Positions 41,917-51,354 are shown, counted from the first letter of the stretch. The stretch: 64,000 nucleotides of DNA from Pseudalkalibacillus decolorationis (GCF_024609785.1 NZ_JANHJQ010000004.1:1-64000), one strand, 5' to 3'. Program-made: numbers and translations. The notes: generated by a model from the sequence alone, not told the origin.

Positions 41917-41946
41917 GTTTAGAAACTATGAAACCCTCCCATACTA
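41917..41946 (+). promoter_or_regulatory. Forespore-type promoter of pbpG (sigma-G/sigma-F-like)
   Basis: GTTTA at 41917-41921, an 18-nt spacer and CATACTA at 41940-41946. The -10 matches the sigma-G consensus (CATACTA) and the -35 matches GYWTA of sigma-F. It lies about 30 bp upstream of the start codon. B. subtilis pbpG is expressed in the forespore. Confidence 0.5.
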
Positions 41947-41976
41947 GTAAAAGGATGTGGATTGGGGGTTCGCCTT

Positions 41977-44055
41977 ATGGAAATCATTACAGTGGACGGC
42001 CTAATGAAAACGTGGAGATGGGTTTGGCTTTGGCTTCGTACTTTAATAATATTCTCCCTTCCGTTCGTTATAATTGGGCTGCTATTTATCGTCTATATTC
42101 ATATACTTGGTCCACCACCGTTGCAGGTCCCTCAAACAACGGTCTTTTATGGTGCAGACGGTTCGATCGTCGGGGAAAATGAACCATCAGGCCATAACCG
42201 TCACTGGGTAAAGTTTGATGACGTGTCTCCAGAAATGATTGATGCGACCATAGCCATTGAGGATCGTCGATTTTTCGACCATCACGGATTTGATTATAAA
42301 CGAATTGCAGGTGCCATTATTGCCGATTTAAGGGCTGGCGCAAAGGTCCAAGGGGCGAGCACCATCACACAGCAGTACTCTCGAAATCTTTTTTTGGTAC
42401 CGGATAAAACATGGGAAAGAAAGCTAAAAGAGGCTTATTATACGGCGAGAATTGAAGCAAATTACACGAAGGAAGAAATATTACAAGGCTATTTAAATAC
42501 GATTTATTACGGTCATGGAAACTATGGAATCGAGGCCGCTGCAAGGTATTATTTTGGAAAATCTGCAGATGAATTGAACATTGCCGAAGCTAGTATGTTA
42601 GCGGGTGTACCAAAGGGACCTTCCTATTACAGCCCAATTGATCATTTTAAAAGCGCCAAGGAACGTCAAAAGATCGTACTCGATGCAATGGTAGAAACGA
42701 AGAAAATTTCTCAAGAGCAAGCGAAGGCTGCTTTTCAAAAACCGCTCGAGATTATTGGATCAAGTTCATTGCCAAAGGACAAAGCAGCCTATTTCCAAGA
42801 CGCAGTTGAGTATATTCTCAAAAATGAATTAGGACTTGATAAAGAGGAAGTAAAAATGGGCGGTTATCACGTGTATACAACGCTGGATCCTGAAATGCAG
42901 AAGGCGGCAGAGCGCTGGGTTGAGAAGACGATTCCGGATACATCAAATATTCAAGTCGCCCTAGCGGCTGTCGATCCAAGAACAGGGAGTGTAAAGGCGA
43001 TGGTCGGCGGAAGGTCCTATAAGGAAAGCTCTTATAATCGTGCCACACAAGCGAAACGAGCACCGGGGTCTACTTTCAAGCCGTTTCTATATTATGCAGC
43101 AATGAAAAATGGCTTTACACCTTCAACCTTATTAAAGAGTGAACGAACGACATTCCGAATTGGAGAAGATGAAACCTACACACCTGAGAACTTCGGAAAC
43201 CTGTACGCGAATGATGAAATAACAATGGCTCAAGCATTAGCCTTATCCGATAACGTATATGCAGTGAAAACCAATCTATTTATTGGACCTGAAAAGCTCG
43301 TTGATACAGCTCAAAAGCTCGGCATTGACAGCAAGCTTTCACCGATTCCGTCACTTGCACTTGGAACAAAACCTGTTGGAGTGCTTGAAATGGTTTCCGC
43401 TTATGGCGTGTTTGCTAACAATGGGAAAAAGACTGAGCCAAGTTTCATCAAAAAGATTGTTGATTACAAAGGGGATGTTATCTTTGAACGAGAGGTCGAG
43501 GAAAAACAAGTCATCGATCCCGCCTATGCTTTCGTGATGACAGACCTTCTACGCGGGGTATTTGATGAACGGTTGAACGATTATTCAAGGGTAACCGGGG
43601 CCTCGGTCAATCATCTCATTACAAGACCAACAGCCGGAAAAACGGGTTCAACTGATTATGATAGCTGGATAATCGGTTATACCCCACAGCTTGTTACAGG
43701 GGTTTGGACAGGATACGACGAAGGAAAGAAACTCCACCCGTTTAATGATGTCCTTTACTCGAAGAACATTTGGGCTCACTTTATGAAGGATGCTTTAGAG
43801 GATAAGCCTGTCGCGAAGTTCCACAAACCGGATGGTGTTGTCGGAGTTTATGTGAATCCGGATAACGGTTTACTCGCAACAGAAGCGTGTCCGGTCAAAC
43901 GATTTTCATATTACATTGCAGGAACAGAGCCTACTAAGCACTGCAAGGATCACCTGCCAAATCAACATAAGGAAAAGGGAAAATCGTCCCCGAAACAGGA
44001 AAAAGAAAATCCCGGATTCTTCAAGGGAATTTGGAATTGGTTCGGTGGTGATTAA
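41977..44055 (+). CDS. pbpG: Class A penicillin-binding protein (PbpG/PBP2d type)
   Basis: Bifunctional peptidoglycan glycosyltransferase/transpeptidase, about 692 residues, with one N-terminal membrane anchor. GT51 motifs: AIEDRRFFDHHGFDYKRIAGA, then QGASTITQQYSRNLF. Transpeptidase motifs: SxxK in APGSTFKPF, SxN in LSDNVYAV, KTG in AGKTGSTDYDSW. It ends with a basic, Pro/Lys-rich tail. Position opposite speE matches B. subtilis pbpG, a sporulation enzyme. ATG 41977 has GGGGGTT 7 nt upstream; an in-frame TTG at 41962 is possible. Confidence 0.93.
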   Translation: MEIITVDGLMKTWRWVWLWLRTLIIFSLPFVIIGLLFIVYIHILGPPPLQVPQTTVFYGADGSIVGENEPSGHNRHWVKFDDVSPEMIDATIAIEDRRFFDHHGFDYKRIAGAIIADLRAGAKVQGASTITQQYSRNLFLVPDKTWERKLKEAYYTARIEANYTKEEILQGYLNTIYYGHGNYGIEAAARYYFGKSADELNIAEASMLAGVPKGPSYYSPIDHFKSAKERQKIVLDAMVETKKISQEQAKAAFQKPLEIIGSSSLPKDKAAYFQDAVEYILKNELGLDKEEVKMGGYHVYTTLDPEMQKAAERWVEKTIPDTSNIQVALAAVDPRTGSVKAMVGGRSYKESSYNRATQAKRAPGSTFKPFLYYAAMKNGFTPSTLLKSERTTFRIGEDETYTPENFGNLYANDEITMAQALALSDNVYAVKTNLFIGPEKLVDTAQKLGIDSKLSPIPSLALGTKPVGVLEMVSAYGVFANNGKKTEPSFIKKIVDYKGDVIFEREVEEKQVIDPAYAFVMTDLLRGVFDERLNDYSRVTGASVNHLITRPTAGKTGSTDYDSWIIGYTPQLVTGVWTGYDEGKKLHPFNDVLYSKNIWAHFMKDALEDKPVAKFHKPDGVVGVYVNPDNGLLATEACPVKRFSYYIAGTEPTKHCKDHLPNQHKEKGKSSPKQEKENPGFFKGIWNWFGGD

Positions 44056-44097
44056 CGAATTCATTTAGGTGAAACGGTTTAACTAGTTCTTATAATG

Positions 44098-44226
44098 TAA
44101 AGAAAACTTGGCTAGCGCCAAGCCTTAGCGCTGGCGATCGTCTTAGTTGCACTTATACTATAGAAAGTATTTTTATACTTTCTTAACGTGTGAAAAAGGA
44201 GCCAACAAATTGTCAGCTCCTTTTTC
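44098..44226 (+). repeat. Family C copy plus terminator of pbpG
   Basis: A family C copy (44098-44196) runs from TAAAGAAAACTTGGCTAGC to CTTTCTTAACGTGTG. A classical terminator follows at 44194-44226: AAAAAGGAGC and GCTCCTTTTT around CAACAAATTGTCA. The repeat therefore sits between pbpG and its terminator. Confidence 0.85.
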
Positions 44227-44331
44227 GTGTCCTAGTACTTTGTGTATAAAAGAGTACCTATAGTTTACTCCATTTTCCCAGTGTCGCACAGACCTTTTTA
44301 TCAATGTTCAAAAAAGATTCATAAAGGATAA

Positions 44332-44565
44332 GAAAAGCGGAAGCGACCTGTTTAGGTGTGATAAAGAAAACTAGGTAAACACCGAGCTTTTGCGAAGGCG
44401 GTTACCTAAGTTGCACTTATGCCCGTGGTACAAGCGCTGGAGATTCTGTAACATAACACGCTTTTTGTGTTTGTGGAAGAATCGAAGCGACCTCGAACAC
44501 CTGGGCGCTGCAGCTAGACATTACATCTATGCAGCAAAATTTCATAACTTTCTTTACTTGTTAAA
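44332..44565 (+). repeat. Repeat family B with family C core inside
   Basis: AAAAGCGGAAGCGACCTGTT, then TAAAGAAAACTAGGTAAAC to AAGTTGCACTTATGC (family C core) in the loop, the CACGCTTTTTGTG hairpin, and GGGCGCTGCAGCTAGACATT. It ends with CATAACTTTCTTTAC, another family C end. Nested in the same way as at 5.9 and 25 kb. Confidence 0.87.
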
Positions 44566-44582
44566 AACAGCCCTGTAAAAAG

Positions 44583-45128
44583 TTAGTCGTTCTTTGAAAG
44601 GGCATGTTTCAGTTCATCACTGGACCTGGACCAAAATTCTTCATTGTGTCCAATCAGAAATTCCTTTAATAATTGTTTTGATTTGTCATCCATACGATCA
44701 ACTACAATACGATTTTTCATCGCTTTATCCATATTGTTCACATGCTCAGGCATACTTTTATAGCCTCTTCGTGCCTCAGCATCAACCTGTAATTCACATG
44801 CACCAATTCCTGCGTAATATGGACCGTCATTTTTCGAATCCACCATTACCCATACAAGCCAGTACAACTTCGGGTTCGGTGCATCCTCTCGATTGGCTGT
44901 AAACTTTATTCGCTTTTCAACAGAACTTCGTGCGTGGAGAGCACCCATATCTATGAATGCCTCCCCGTCTTCCGGACTGACGAACACAGGGGTAAGGTTA
45001 TTTAAACTAATTGTACCTACCCCATAACCACCATGGCCATCTGTAGAATCACCACTTAAAATCGTAAAACCTTGCTTCTTTTTAGGTTTATTGTCATCTT
45101 GATTGTTATTATTGAAGAGATTTTTCAC
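44583..45128 (-). CDS. ywhD: YwhD family protein
   Basis: 181 residues of the Bacillus YwhD family, function unknown. It begins MKNLFNNNNQDDNKPKKKQG, then GYGVGTISLNNLTPVFV and a soluble mixed domain rich in acidic residues. GTG start with AGGAGG 8 nt upstream. Position after pbpG as in B. subtilis. Confidence 0.88.
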   Translation of the reverse strand: MKNLFNNNNQDDNKPKKKQGFTILSGDSTDGHGGYGVGTISLNNLTPVFVSPEDGEAFIDMGALHARSSVEKRIKFTANREDAPNPKLYWLVWVMVDSKNDGPYYAGIGACELQVDAEARRGYKSMPEHVNNMDKAMKNRIVVDRMDDKSKQLLKEFLIGHNEEFWSRSSDELKHALSKND

Positions 45129-45187
45129 GCTCAGAACCTCCTAGTCTCAGAGAAATGTATGGTTTTATCTTACCATACAATTGGATG

Positions 45188-45256
45188 TTCAAAAAAGTCC
45201 GGTAAAAATTATCTGTGGAAGTTCCATATGTACCTGCATCTACAAGCTTTTCTAGA
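45188..45256 (+). repeat. Repeat family D fragment
   Basis: GGATGTTCAAAAAAGTCCGG followed by TAAAAATTATCTG and GTACCTGCATCTACAAGC, i.e. the left end and the CCTGCGTCTACAAG segment of the long copies. It lies between ywhD and the permease, upstream of the permease promoter. Confidence 0.65.
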
Positions 45257-45358
45257 AGTGTTTATATGTGTTTATGGATATCCACTTGCATTTACGATAA
45301 AAAACGAATAATATATTGGTTGTGTCATAATAACGTTCGTATTTGGGGGTCTTTTCTC

Positions 45359-46672
45359 ATGATATCGAAGTGGTTTAAGCTACAAGAACATCAAACAACG
45401 GTTAAAACAGAACTAATCGCTGGCTTAACAACGTTTTTAACAATGGTATATATCGTAATAGTGAACCCTGGAATTTTAGGTGATGCGGGTGTACCATTCG
45501 ATGCCGTCTTTATGGCTACAATCATCGCAACCGTGATTGGAACACTTTGGATGGGATTGTTCGCGAATTATCCGATCGCAATCGCACCGGGAATGGGCTT
45601 AAACGCATACTTTGCTTACTCCGTTGTTGGAGGAGCAGATAACATATCGTATGTTGTTGCATTCGGAACTGTTTTCATTTCAGGTATCTTATTTATGATT
45701 CTTTCATTAACTCCTTTTAGAAAAAAATTAATTGAAGCGATTCCGGCGAATCTTAAGCATGGAATAACCGCTGGAATTGGCCTTTTTATTGCTTTTATTG
45801 GATTACGCTTGACGGGCCTCGTCGTTTCCCACCCGGCAAACCTTGTCGGACTTGGTGATCTTCACTCTCCGACCGTTATCTTAACGCTTGTCGGGCTTGC
45901 GATTACTCTTGTATTAATGGCATTGAACGTGAATGGAGCACTATTTTTCGGAATGCTAGCGACAGGCGCAATAGCTTATTTTACTGGACAATTAGAGTTC
46001 TCAAAAGGGTTTATTGATGCACCGCCGATGCCGGAAGCCTTTATTTTCGGAAGCCCAATCACTGCCTTAACCGATATGATTCAATACGGCTTGTACGCTG
46101 TGGTCTTTTCGTTCTTACTCGTTACGATCTTTGATACAACTGGGACAATGATCGGGGTTGCAGAGCAGGCCGGTTTAATGAAAGGAAATAAAATGCCGCG
46201 TGCTCGTCAAGCATTGTTGGCCGATTCTGTCGCAACAACAGCCGGTTCCATTTTCGGAACAAGTCCAACGAGTGCCTATATTGAATCCTCCTCAGGTGTT
46301 GCTGCAGGAGGGCGTACAGGTCTTACTAGTGTGGTCGTAGCTCTCCTCTTCATTCTCGCGGCATTCTTTTCACCACTTGTGCAGGCGATTTCCGGACTCG
46401 CTGCAATAACTGCACCGACGTTAATCATTGTCGGAAGCTTGATGCTTGGTAGCCTTGCAAAGATTGATTGGAATACACTTGACGAAGCATTTCCGGCATT
46501 CTTGATTATCTTGACGATGCCATTAACATCAAGCATTGCAACAGGTATTGCCCTCGGATTTATCTCCTATCCGTTGCTTAAAGGGGTCAAAGGGAAGTGG
46601 CGTGAAGTTCATCCGCTCGTTCTATTGTTTGCTGTGTTGTTCTTCATCCAGCTTGCCTTTTTACCACATTAA
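45359..46672 (+). CDS. NCS2 (AzgA-type) purine permease
   Basis: About 437 residues, 12 or so membrane helices, related to guanine/hypoxanthine permeases PbuG/PbuO. Motifs: ELIAGLTTFLTMVYIVIVNP, IAPGMGLNAYFAYSV, FDTTGTMIGVAEQAGLM and GTSPTSAYIESSSGVAAGGRTGL. GGGGGT lies 8 nt before ATG 45359; the in-frame upstream region is not conserved. A possible promoter TTGCAT-16 nt-ATAATA precedes it. No purine riboswitch was recognised in the leader. Confidence 0.88.
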   Translation: MISKWFKLQEHQTTVKTELIAGLTTFLTMVYIVIVNPGILGDAGVPFDAVFMATIIATVIGTLWMGLFANYPIAIAPGMGLNAYFAYSVVGGADNISYVVAFGTVFISGILFMILSLTPFRKKLIEAIPANLKHGITAGIGLFIAFIGLRLTGLVVSHPANLVGLGDLHSPTVILTLVGLAITLVLMALNVNGALFFGMLATGAIAYFTGQLEFSKGFIDAPPMPEAFIFGSPITALTDMIQYGLYAVVFSFLLVTIFDTTGTMIGVAEQAGLMKGNKMPRARQALLADSVATTAGSIFGTSPTSAYIESSSGVAAGGRTGLTSVVVALLFILAAFFSPLVQAISGLAAITAPTLIIVGSLMLGSLAKIDWNTLDEAFPAFLIILTMPLTSSIATGIALGFISYPLLKGVKGKWREVHPLVLLFAVLFFIQLAFLPH

Positions 46673-46732
46673 GACGGCAATATAGCAAACAGTAGTCCCT
46701 TTTCCATCTTAGTAGGGGCTGGAACTATCTCA

Positions 46733-46780
46733 AAGGGCTGACTCAAAAAGTTCCATTGCGAACATTTGAGTCAGCCCCTA
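46733..46780 (+). terminator. 13-bp perfect hairpin after the purine permease
   Basis: GGGCTGACTCAAA (46735-46747) and TTTGAGTCAGCCC (46765-46777) pair perfectly around AAGTTCCATTGCGAACA. There is no T run, so termination is probable but atypical. The same GGGCTGACTC sequence occurs at 14.6, 15.0 and 11.8 kb. Confidence 0.6.
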
Positions 46781-46861
46781 TAGTATTAGTTCAACTAAGG
46801 CGATCACCAGTGCTACAACTTGGTGCTAACAAAGTTTTCTTTTTAACGGTCTTTCTACTTT

Positions 46862-47284
46862 CTACAGTTCATTTTCAGGTAAGTAATCCTCAAGCTTGAG
46901 CATACGCTTCTGTGCGGGACGTGGACACGATAGATTATAGTTGAAGATCTTCTTGTTAATCTCCTCAACTGACTTTCGGATATTGTATTCATTTTTGTAT
47001 TCAGAGAGTTCAGCTTTTCGCTTTTCGATTTCCTTGTCTAATTGGATCCATGGAGGCAGTAGATTATTTTCTTTCAACGTTTTGTTCAACTGTCGTTCTG
47101 GGTTATAAGTTAAGTCCCCATCAAGCTGGAGTGGCTTCCCCTTCCCTTTCAGGTTATCAAAGGCTCCCTCTTTTTCAGCTCTACGAATAATTTCACCGAT
47201 ATGGTCCTGATAGTGGAATTCGTCTTGCATTAAAATATCACGTTTCTGCTGCTCTTTTGACAATTCATCATCTTTTGGACTCAC
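46862..47284 (-). CDS. DUF1992 protein (DnaJC28-type conserved domain)
   Basis: About 140 residues: DHIGEIIRRAEKEGAFDNLKGKGKPL is the characteristic DUF1992 motif. The rest is highly charged and helical. AAGGAGG lies 7 nt before GTG 47284; an ATG two codons earlier (47290) is too close, so GTG is preferred. Function unknown; it is preceded by family A and B repeats. Confidence 0.85.
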   Translation of the reverse strand: MSPKDDELSKEQQKRDILMQDEFHYQDHIGEIIRRAEKEGAFDNLKGKGKPLQLDGDLTYNPERQLNKTLKENNLLPPWIQLDKEIEKRKAELSEYKNEYNIRKSVEEINKKIFNYNLSCPRPAQKRMLKLEDYLPENEL

Positions 47285-47381
47285 AGTCATCCCTCCTTAC
47301 CTTATGTATACGCTTTCATCCCCGATGTTCCTCTAAGATAAATGAGCAAAACTGTGGCAAAAGGATGACAAAAATAATTAA

Positions 47382-47497
47382 GAAAAGCGCAAGCGCCCTG
47401 CTTAGCCACGAAGGTCACTGGAAGACCGACGAGGAGGCTGTTGCCGCCGCAGGAGGCCTGAAGTGATCCAAGTGGTTGGGCGCTGAAGCTGGACATT
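47382..47497 (+). repeat. Repeat family A, single copy
   Basis: AAGAAAAGCGCAAGCGCCCT, then TGGAAGACCGACGAGGAGG, GCCGCCGCAGGAGGCCTGAAG and GGTTGGGCGCTGAAGCTGGAC. The outer stem is GCGCAAGCGCC/GGCGCTGAAGCT. It is followed by family B. Confidence 0.85.
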
Positions 47498-47536
47498 ACA
47501 TCCATGCCGCAAACTTTTATACTTTCTTAACGTGTA

Positions 47537-47695
47537 AGAAAAGCGGAAGCGCCCTGCATAGGTGCGACAAGCGCTGGAGGTTCTGCCACATAACACGTTT
47601 TTTGTGTTTGTGGAAGAATCGAAGCGACCTCGAGCACCTGGGCGCTGGAGCTAGACATTGCATCCATGCAGCCAAATTTTATACTTTCTGAACGC
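47537..47695 (+). repeat. Repeat family B, single copy
   Basis: AAGAAAAGCGGAAGCGCCCT, GGAGGTTCTGCCACATAACA, ACGTTTTTTGTGTTTGTGG and GGGCGCTGGAGCTAGACATTG, ending with a TATACTTTCTGAACG family C end. Its right end nearly reaches the nrdB stop codon (47713). Confidence 0.85.
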
Positions 47696-47712
47696 AAATT
47701 CGAAACGCATTC

Positions 47713-48774
47713 CTACAGATCGTCAAACCCATTATCATCAGAGACTTTTGTATATTGTCTTGATTTTTGTTCGAAAAAGTCACTCTTTCCGTCATTAATT
47801 GATTCATATGCTTTAATCCATGGCATCGGATTTTTCCTATGATCCGGATAAGGACGATTTCCTCCCAGCTGATTCACGCGTTTGTTTGCCATGAACTTAA
47901 TGTAAGCATCTAATTCAGTTGATGAAATCCCCGGAAAACGGTCCCCTAAAATATAGTTACCCCATTTTATCTCTAAATCAGCTGCCTCCATAAACGTTTT
48001 TTCAACAAACTCGTTCGCCTCTCGAACATCCAATGAAAACTCCTCACGAACGGCATCGAAAATTTTCGTAAACAGATGGACATGCAATTGTTCATCTCGA
48101 TTAATGTAGTTGATCATTGTTGACGTAGATACCATCTTCTGATTTCGGGCAAGATTGTAAAAGAAACTAAATCCAGAATAAAAATTCAATCCCTCCAACA
48201 CTACATCGTAAACGATAGAGCGTAAAAACGTTTCTGGTGTAGGATTTTTCGTAAATGCGTCATACCCATCAATAATAAATTCATTTCGTTCCCGCAAAAC
48301 GTTATCGTGCTTCCAGTATTCAAAAATTTCATCCTGCTTTGATTTATCGACAAGACTTGATAGGACATAGGAATAAGACTGATTGTGCACAACCTCTTGA
48401 AATCCAAGAACTGTCATTAACGCGGTTAAACTGGAGTCGGTTATATAATTGGCTACACGTCCGGCATAATCTGTTTGAATACTGTCCAAAAACGCCAGCA
48501 ATCCAATGATTTTATTAAACGATTCCTGTTCATCAGAAGAAAGCTCAGCGTATTGTTTGCGGTCGCTCGACATATTGATCTCGAACGGTGTCCAGAAGTT
48601 GGCGAGCATTTGTTTATATAACGGATAAGCCCACGGATATCTCACATCATCCCAGTTCAGCACATTCGAGCTCTGACCATTTAAAATCCCTGTAGACGCA
48701 TTCGGGGATTTTGGATCATACAGCTTCCGTTCGATGATTGTTTCATTTCCTTTTATAATTGAATTAGCTTTCAC
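47713..48774 (-). CDS. nrdB: Ribonucleotide reductase class I beta subunit
   Basis: Radical-harbouring subunit of class I reductase. About 353 residues: metal ligands Asp97, Glu127, His130, Glu194, Glu228 and His231, and radical Tyr134 (QEVVHNQSY). The GTG start at 48774 overlaps the nrdA 3' end by 11 nt, with AAGGGTG 8 nt upstream. Most Bacilli use class Ib NrdEF with NrdI; no nrdI is seen here and the NrdB lacks a fused domain. Confidence 0.93.
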   Translation of the reverse strand: MKANSIIKGNETIIERKLYDPKSPNASTGILNGQSSNVLNWDDVRYPWAYPLYKQMLANFWTPFEINMSSDRKQYAELSSDEQESFNKIIGLLAFLDSIQTDYAGRVANYITDSSLTALMTVLGFQEVVHNQSYSYVLSSLVDKSKQDEIFEYWKHDNVLRERNEFIIDGYDAFTKNPTPETFLRSIVYDVVLEGLNFYSGFSFFYNLARNQKMVSTSTMINYINRDEQLHVHLFTKIFDAVREEFSLDVREANEFVEKTFMEAADLEIKWGNYILGDRFPGISSTELDAYIKFMANKRVNQLGGNRPYPDHRKNPMPWIKAYESINDGKSDFFEQKSRQYTKVSDDNGFDDL

Positions 48775-51037
48775 ATGAGTCACACCCTTCAAAATCATCC
48801 TGAGAGGTTGAACGTACATAATAGGTTGTTTTTAATTCGGAATCCCACGCTGTTAAATGCAGATCAAGCAGTTCTTTTGCCTTTATATCGTGCCGCACAT
48901 ATAGATTGAATGATACCGATTGGTCAATATGTCGCTGACGGGCTGCATTTTGGCGGATACTCCACTTTTGATCGATGTCGTATGCACTCTTGTAATACCA
49001 AGTCGTTTCTGGTGATAGGTCTGGTGCTGTTACAGGGATCTTAAAGTTCTTCTTCTCTTCGGCATATTGCTTCCGGAAAATCGGATCGATGCTTGCTGTT
49101 GAGCCTGCAATGATACTAGTTGATGCATTCGGTGCAACTGCGAGTAACCAGCCATTGCGGATTCCGGATTCATTCAGCTTGTGCTGGACAGCGTCCCACC
49201 TTAATCCCGTGTACCCTCTACTTTCAAAATACCGACCTGTATCCCAGTCACTTCCTTTGAAGACCGGGTAAGCTCCTTTTTCAGCAGCCAGCTCCACACT
49301 TGCCATCACAGTTAAGTAATGGATGTCTTCGTAAAGCTGGTCCGCATAAGCGACTGCCTCTTCAGACTCCCATCGGATTGCTTGTTTTGCTAGGAGATGG
49401 TGCCATCCAAACGTCCCGAGTCCAATCGCACGGTATTTTTCATTTGTAAGTATCGCTTGTTTTACTTCAATTTTCGTTGTATTCAATTCGATTACGTTAT
49501 CAAGCATGCGCACCTGTATCGGAATCACCCGCTCCAGAACATTGTCTTCAATAACGCGTGCAAGCGACAAACTCGATAAATTACAAACGACAAAATCTCC
49601 TGGCTGCTTTGTAATAATAATTTTACCGTCAACGGTTTCTTCCTCTTCCACAATAGTTGGAGACTGATTCTGAGTAATTTCCGTACATAAATTTGTACAA
49701 TAAATGATTCCTTCATGACGGTTCGTATTCCAGCGGTTCACCGTATCCTTGTAAAACATGAACGGCCCACCCGTCTCGAGTTGTGAAACCATAATTCGCT
49801 TCATAATATCAATAGCAGGTACACATTTCTTTGAAAGGATGGGGTGATTCACGCATTGATCATACTTCTCCCGAAAGCTTCCCTTACCTTTTTCTTCATC
49901 ATAAAAGTCATCGAGCTCAAAGCCCATGATGTTTTTCACTTCATGCGGATCAAATAAGTACCAATCTTCCCGGTTTTCGACTTTTTCCATGAAGAGGTCC
50001 GGTATGACAACTCCAGTAAACAGGTCATGCGTTCGTTGGCGTTCATCACCATTGTTCAATTTCGAATCCAAAAACGAGAAAATATCCATCCCGAATACAG
50101 GATAATAAACCGCAATCGCTCCGTTTCTTTGCCCAAGCTGATCGACGTTTACTGCGGTCGTATTCAATTGCTTCATCCAGGCAATGACACCACTCGAGGT
50201 ATTTTTATATCCTCTAATATCGGAACCTTTACTGCGGATTTTACCAAGGTAGACGCCGATTCCGCCTCCTGCCTTGCTTAGCATTGCAATGTCCGTGTTT
50301 GAATCATAAATTCCTCTTAAGCTATCATCAACGGTGTCAATAAAGCAGGAGCTTAGTTGGCCATGGGCTTTGCCGGCATTTGTGAGCGTAGGGGTAGCAA
50401 CAGTCATGTACAGATTAGAAAGCGCCCAATAAGCTTCTTTAACAAGTTCTAGTCGTTTCGATTCAGACTCTCGGCTCATTAACGTCATCGCGATAACCAT
50501 CCAACGTTCCTGGGGGAGTTCGTATAAATTCCCATCGTAGTCACGTGCAAGGTAACGGTCTGCAAGCATTCGAACACCTGCGTAGGTGAACCGTTCATCC
50601 CGGGAAGGTACAATGACGGACTCAAGCTCGTTAATCATTTGCTCGGAATAGGATTCCAACAATGACCGGTCGTAAATTTTCAAGTCAACAAGCCGTTCAA
50701 TTAATGCATAGAAGTTCCCATAAGCGTTGTCTTGATTCCGATTATGAGCCGCTTCTTTATAAAGAGTTTCCGTATAAAATTGTGAACACACGTACGTCCA
50801 TTCAGGCTGTTCCTGTGTCACATTGGAGAGTCCGTTTAAAATGAGCAGGTTAAGAATGTCCGGTTCGTTTTCAGCACCTGATGTCCGAGCTTGTTCAAGT
50901 ATTTTTTCCACAAACTCGTTTACTGCTAATTGTGGAAAATGATTAGCAATTGTTTTCAAGAGCTGTTGAAGTTCGTTTGAGATCGTGTATTGAGCTTGTA
51001 ACGTAGTCATGCGATATCCTCCTTGAATAATATGCAT
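48764..51037 (-). CDS. nrdA: Ribonucleotide reductase class I alpha subunit
   Basis: Catalytic subunit, 757 residues. Redox cysteines 222 and 476, thiyl Cys442 with Asn440 and Glu444, radical-transfer Tyr739-Tyr740 and the C-terminal CDSC (Cys752, Cys755). No N-terminal ATP-cone is present, so dATP inhibition via that domain is not expected. Ribosome binding site AGGAGG about 6 nt before ATG. Cotranscribed with nrdB and preceded by a family A repeat, a terminator and a cobalamin riboswitch. Confidence 0.95.
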   Translation of the reverse strand: MHIIQGGYRMTTLQAQYTISNELQQLLKTIANHFPQLAVNEFVEKILEQARTSGAENEPDILNLLILNGLSNVTQEQPEWTYVCSQFYTETLYKEAAHNRNQDNAYGNFYALIERLVDLKIYDRSLLESYSEQMINELESVIVPSRDERFTYAGVRMLADRYLARDYDGNLYELPQERWMVIAMTLMSRESESKRLELVKEAYWALSNLYMTVATPTLTNAGKAHGQLSSCFIDTVDDSLRGIYDSNTDIAMLSKAGGGIGVYLGKIRSKGSDIRGYKNTSSGVIAWMKQLNTTAVNVDQLGQRNGAIAVYYPVFGMDIFSFLDSKLNNGDERQRTHDLFTGVVIPDLFMEKVENREDWYLFDPHEVKNIMGFELDDFYDEEKGKGSFREKYDQCVNHPILSKKCVPAIDIMKRIMVSQLETGGPFMFYKDTVNRWNTNRHEGIIYCTNLCTEITQNQSPTIVEEEETVDGKIIITKQPGDFVVCNLSSLSLARVIEDNVLERVIPIQVRMLDNVIELNTTKIEVKQAILTNEKYRAIGLGTFGWHHLLAKQAIRWESEEAVAYADQLYEDIHYLTVMASVELAAEKGAYPVFKGSDWDTGRYFESRGYTGLRWDAVQHKLNESGIRNGWLLAVAPNASTSIIAGSTASIDPIFRKQYAEEKKNFKIPVTAPDLSPETTWYYKSAYDIDQKWSIRQNAARQRHIDQSVSFNLYVRHDIKAKELLDLHLTAWDSELKTTYYVRSTSQDDFEGCDSCES

Positions 51038-51052
51038 TTAATAGTTGTGAAG

Positions 51053-51170
51053 ATAAAGCGCAAGCGCCCTGGTTAGCCACGAAGGTTACTGGAAGGCCAC
51101 TGAGGAGGCTGTCGCCGCCGGAAGAGGACTGAAGTGATCCAAGTGGTTGGGTGCTGGAGCTAGACATTGC
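51053..51170 (+). repeat. Repeat family A between nrdA and its riboswitch
   Basis: AAAGCGCAAGCGCCCTGG, TTACTGGAAGGCCACTGAGG, CTGTCGCCGCCGG, GTGATCCAAGTGGTTGGGTG, CTGGAGCTAGACATTGC. It lies between the riboswitch terminator and the nrdA ribosome binding site, in the transcribed leader. Confidence 0.87.
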
Positions 51171-51206
51171 AACTGTGCAGCAAAAATTTATCTTTTCTTG
51201 TGCAAT

Positions 51207-51234
51207 AAAAAAACCACCCGGATAATCGAGTGGT
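51207..51234 (-). terminator. Expression-platform terminator of the cobalamin riboswitch
   Basis: On the minus strand ACCACTCG-ATTATC-CGGGTGGT (8-bp stem) is followed by seven T. It lies about 120 nt downstream of the riboswitch aptamer and 170 nt before nrdA. Confidence 0.8.
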
Positions 51235-51354
51235 CGAAACGATGACATTAGAAAATTAGAACCGAAGATAGATAGACTTGTAAACTACATGAAGTCATAA
51301 TCCAGTCCTTACGTCAACGTTTCACTCCTCAATCCCCGAAGAAATCGAAACGAT

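Noticed and set aside
45130-45358. Purine riboswitch before the NCS2 permease
   Set aside because: The conserved core (TATAAT-type arms with a three-way junction) was not found; only a possible promoter and a family D fragment are present.
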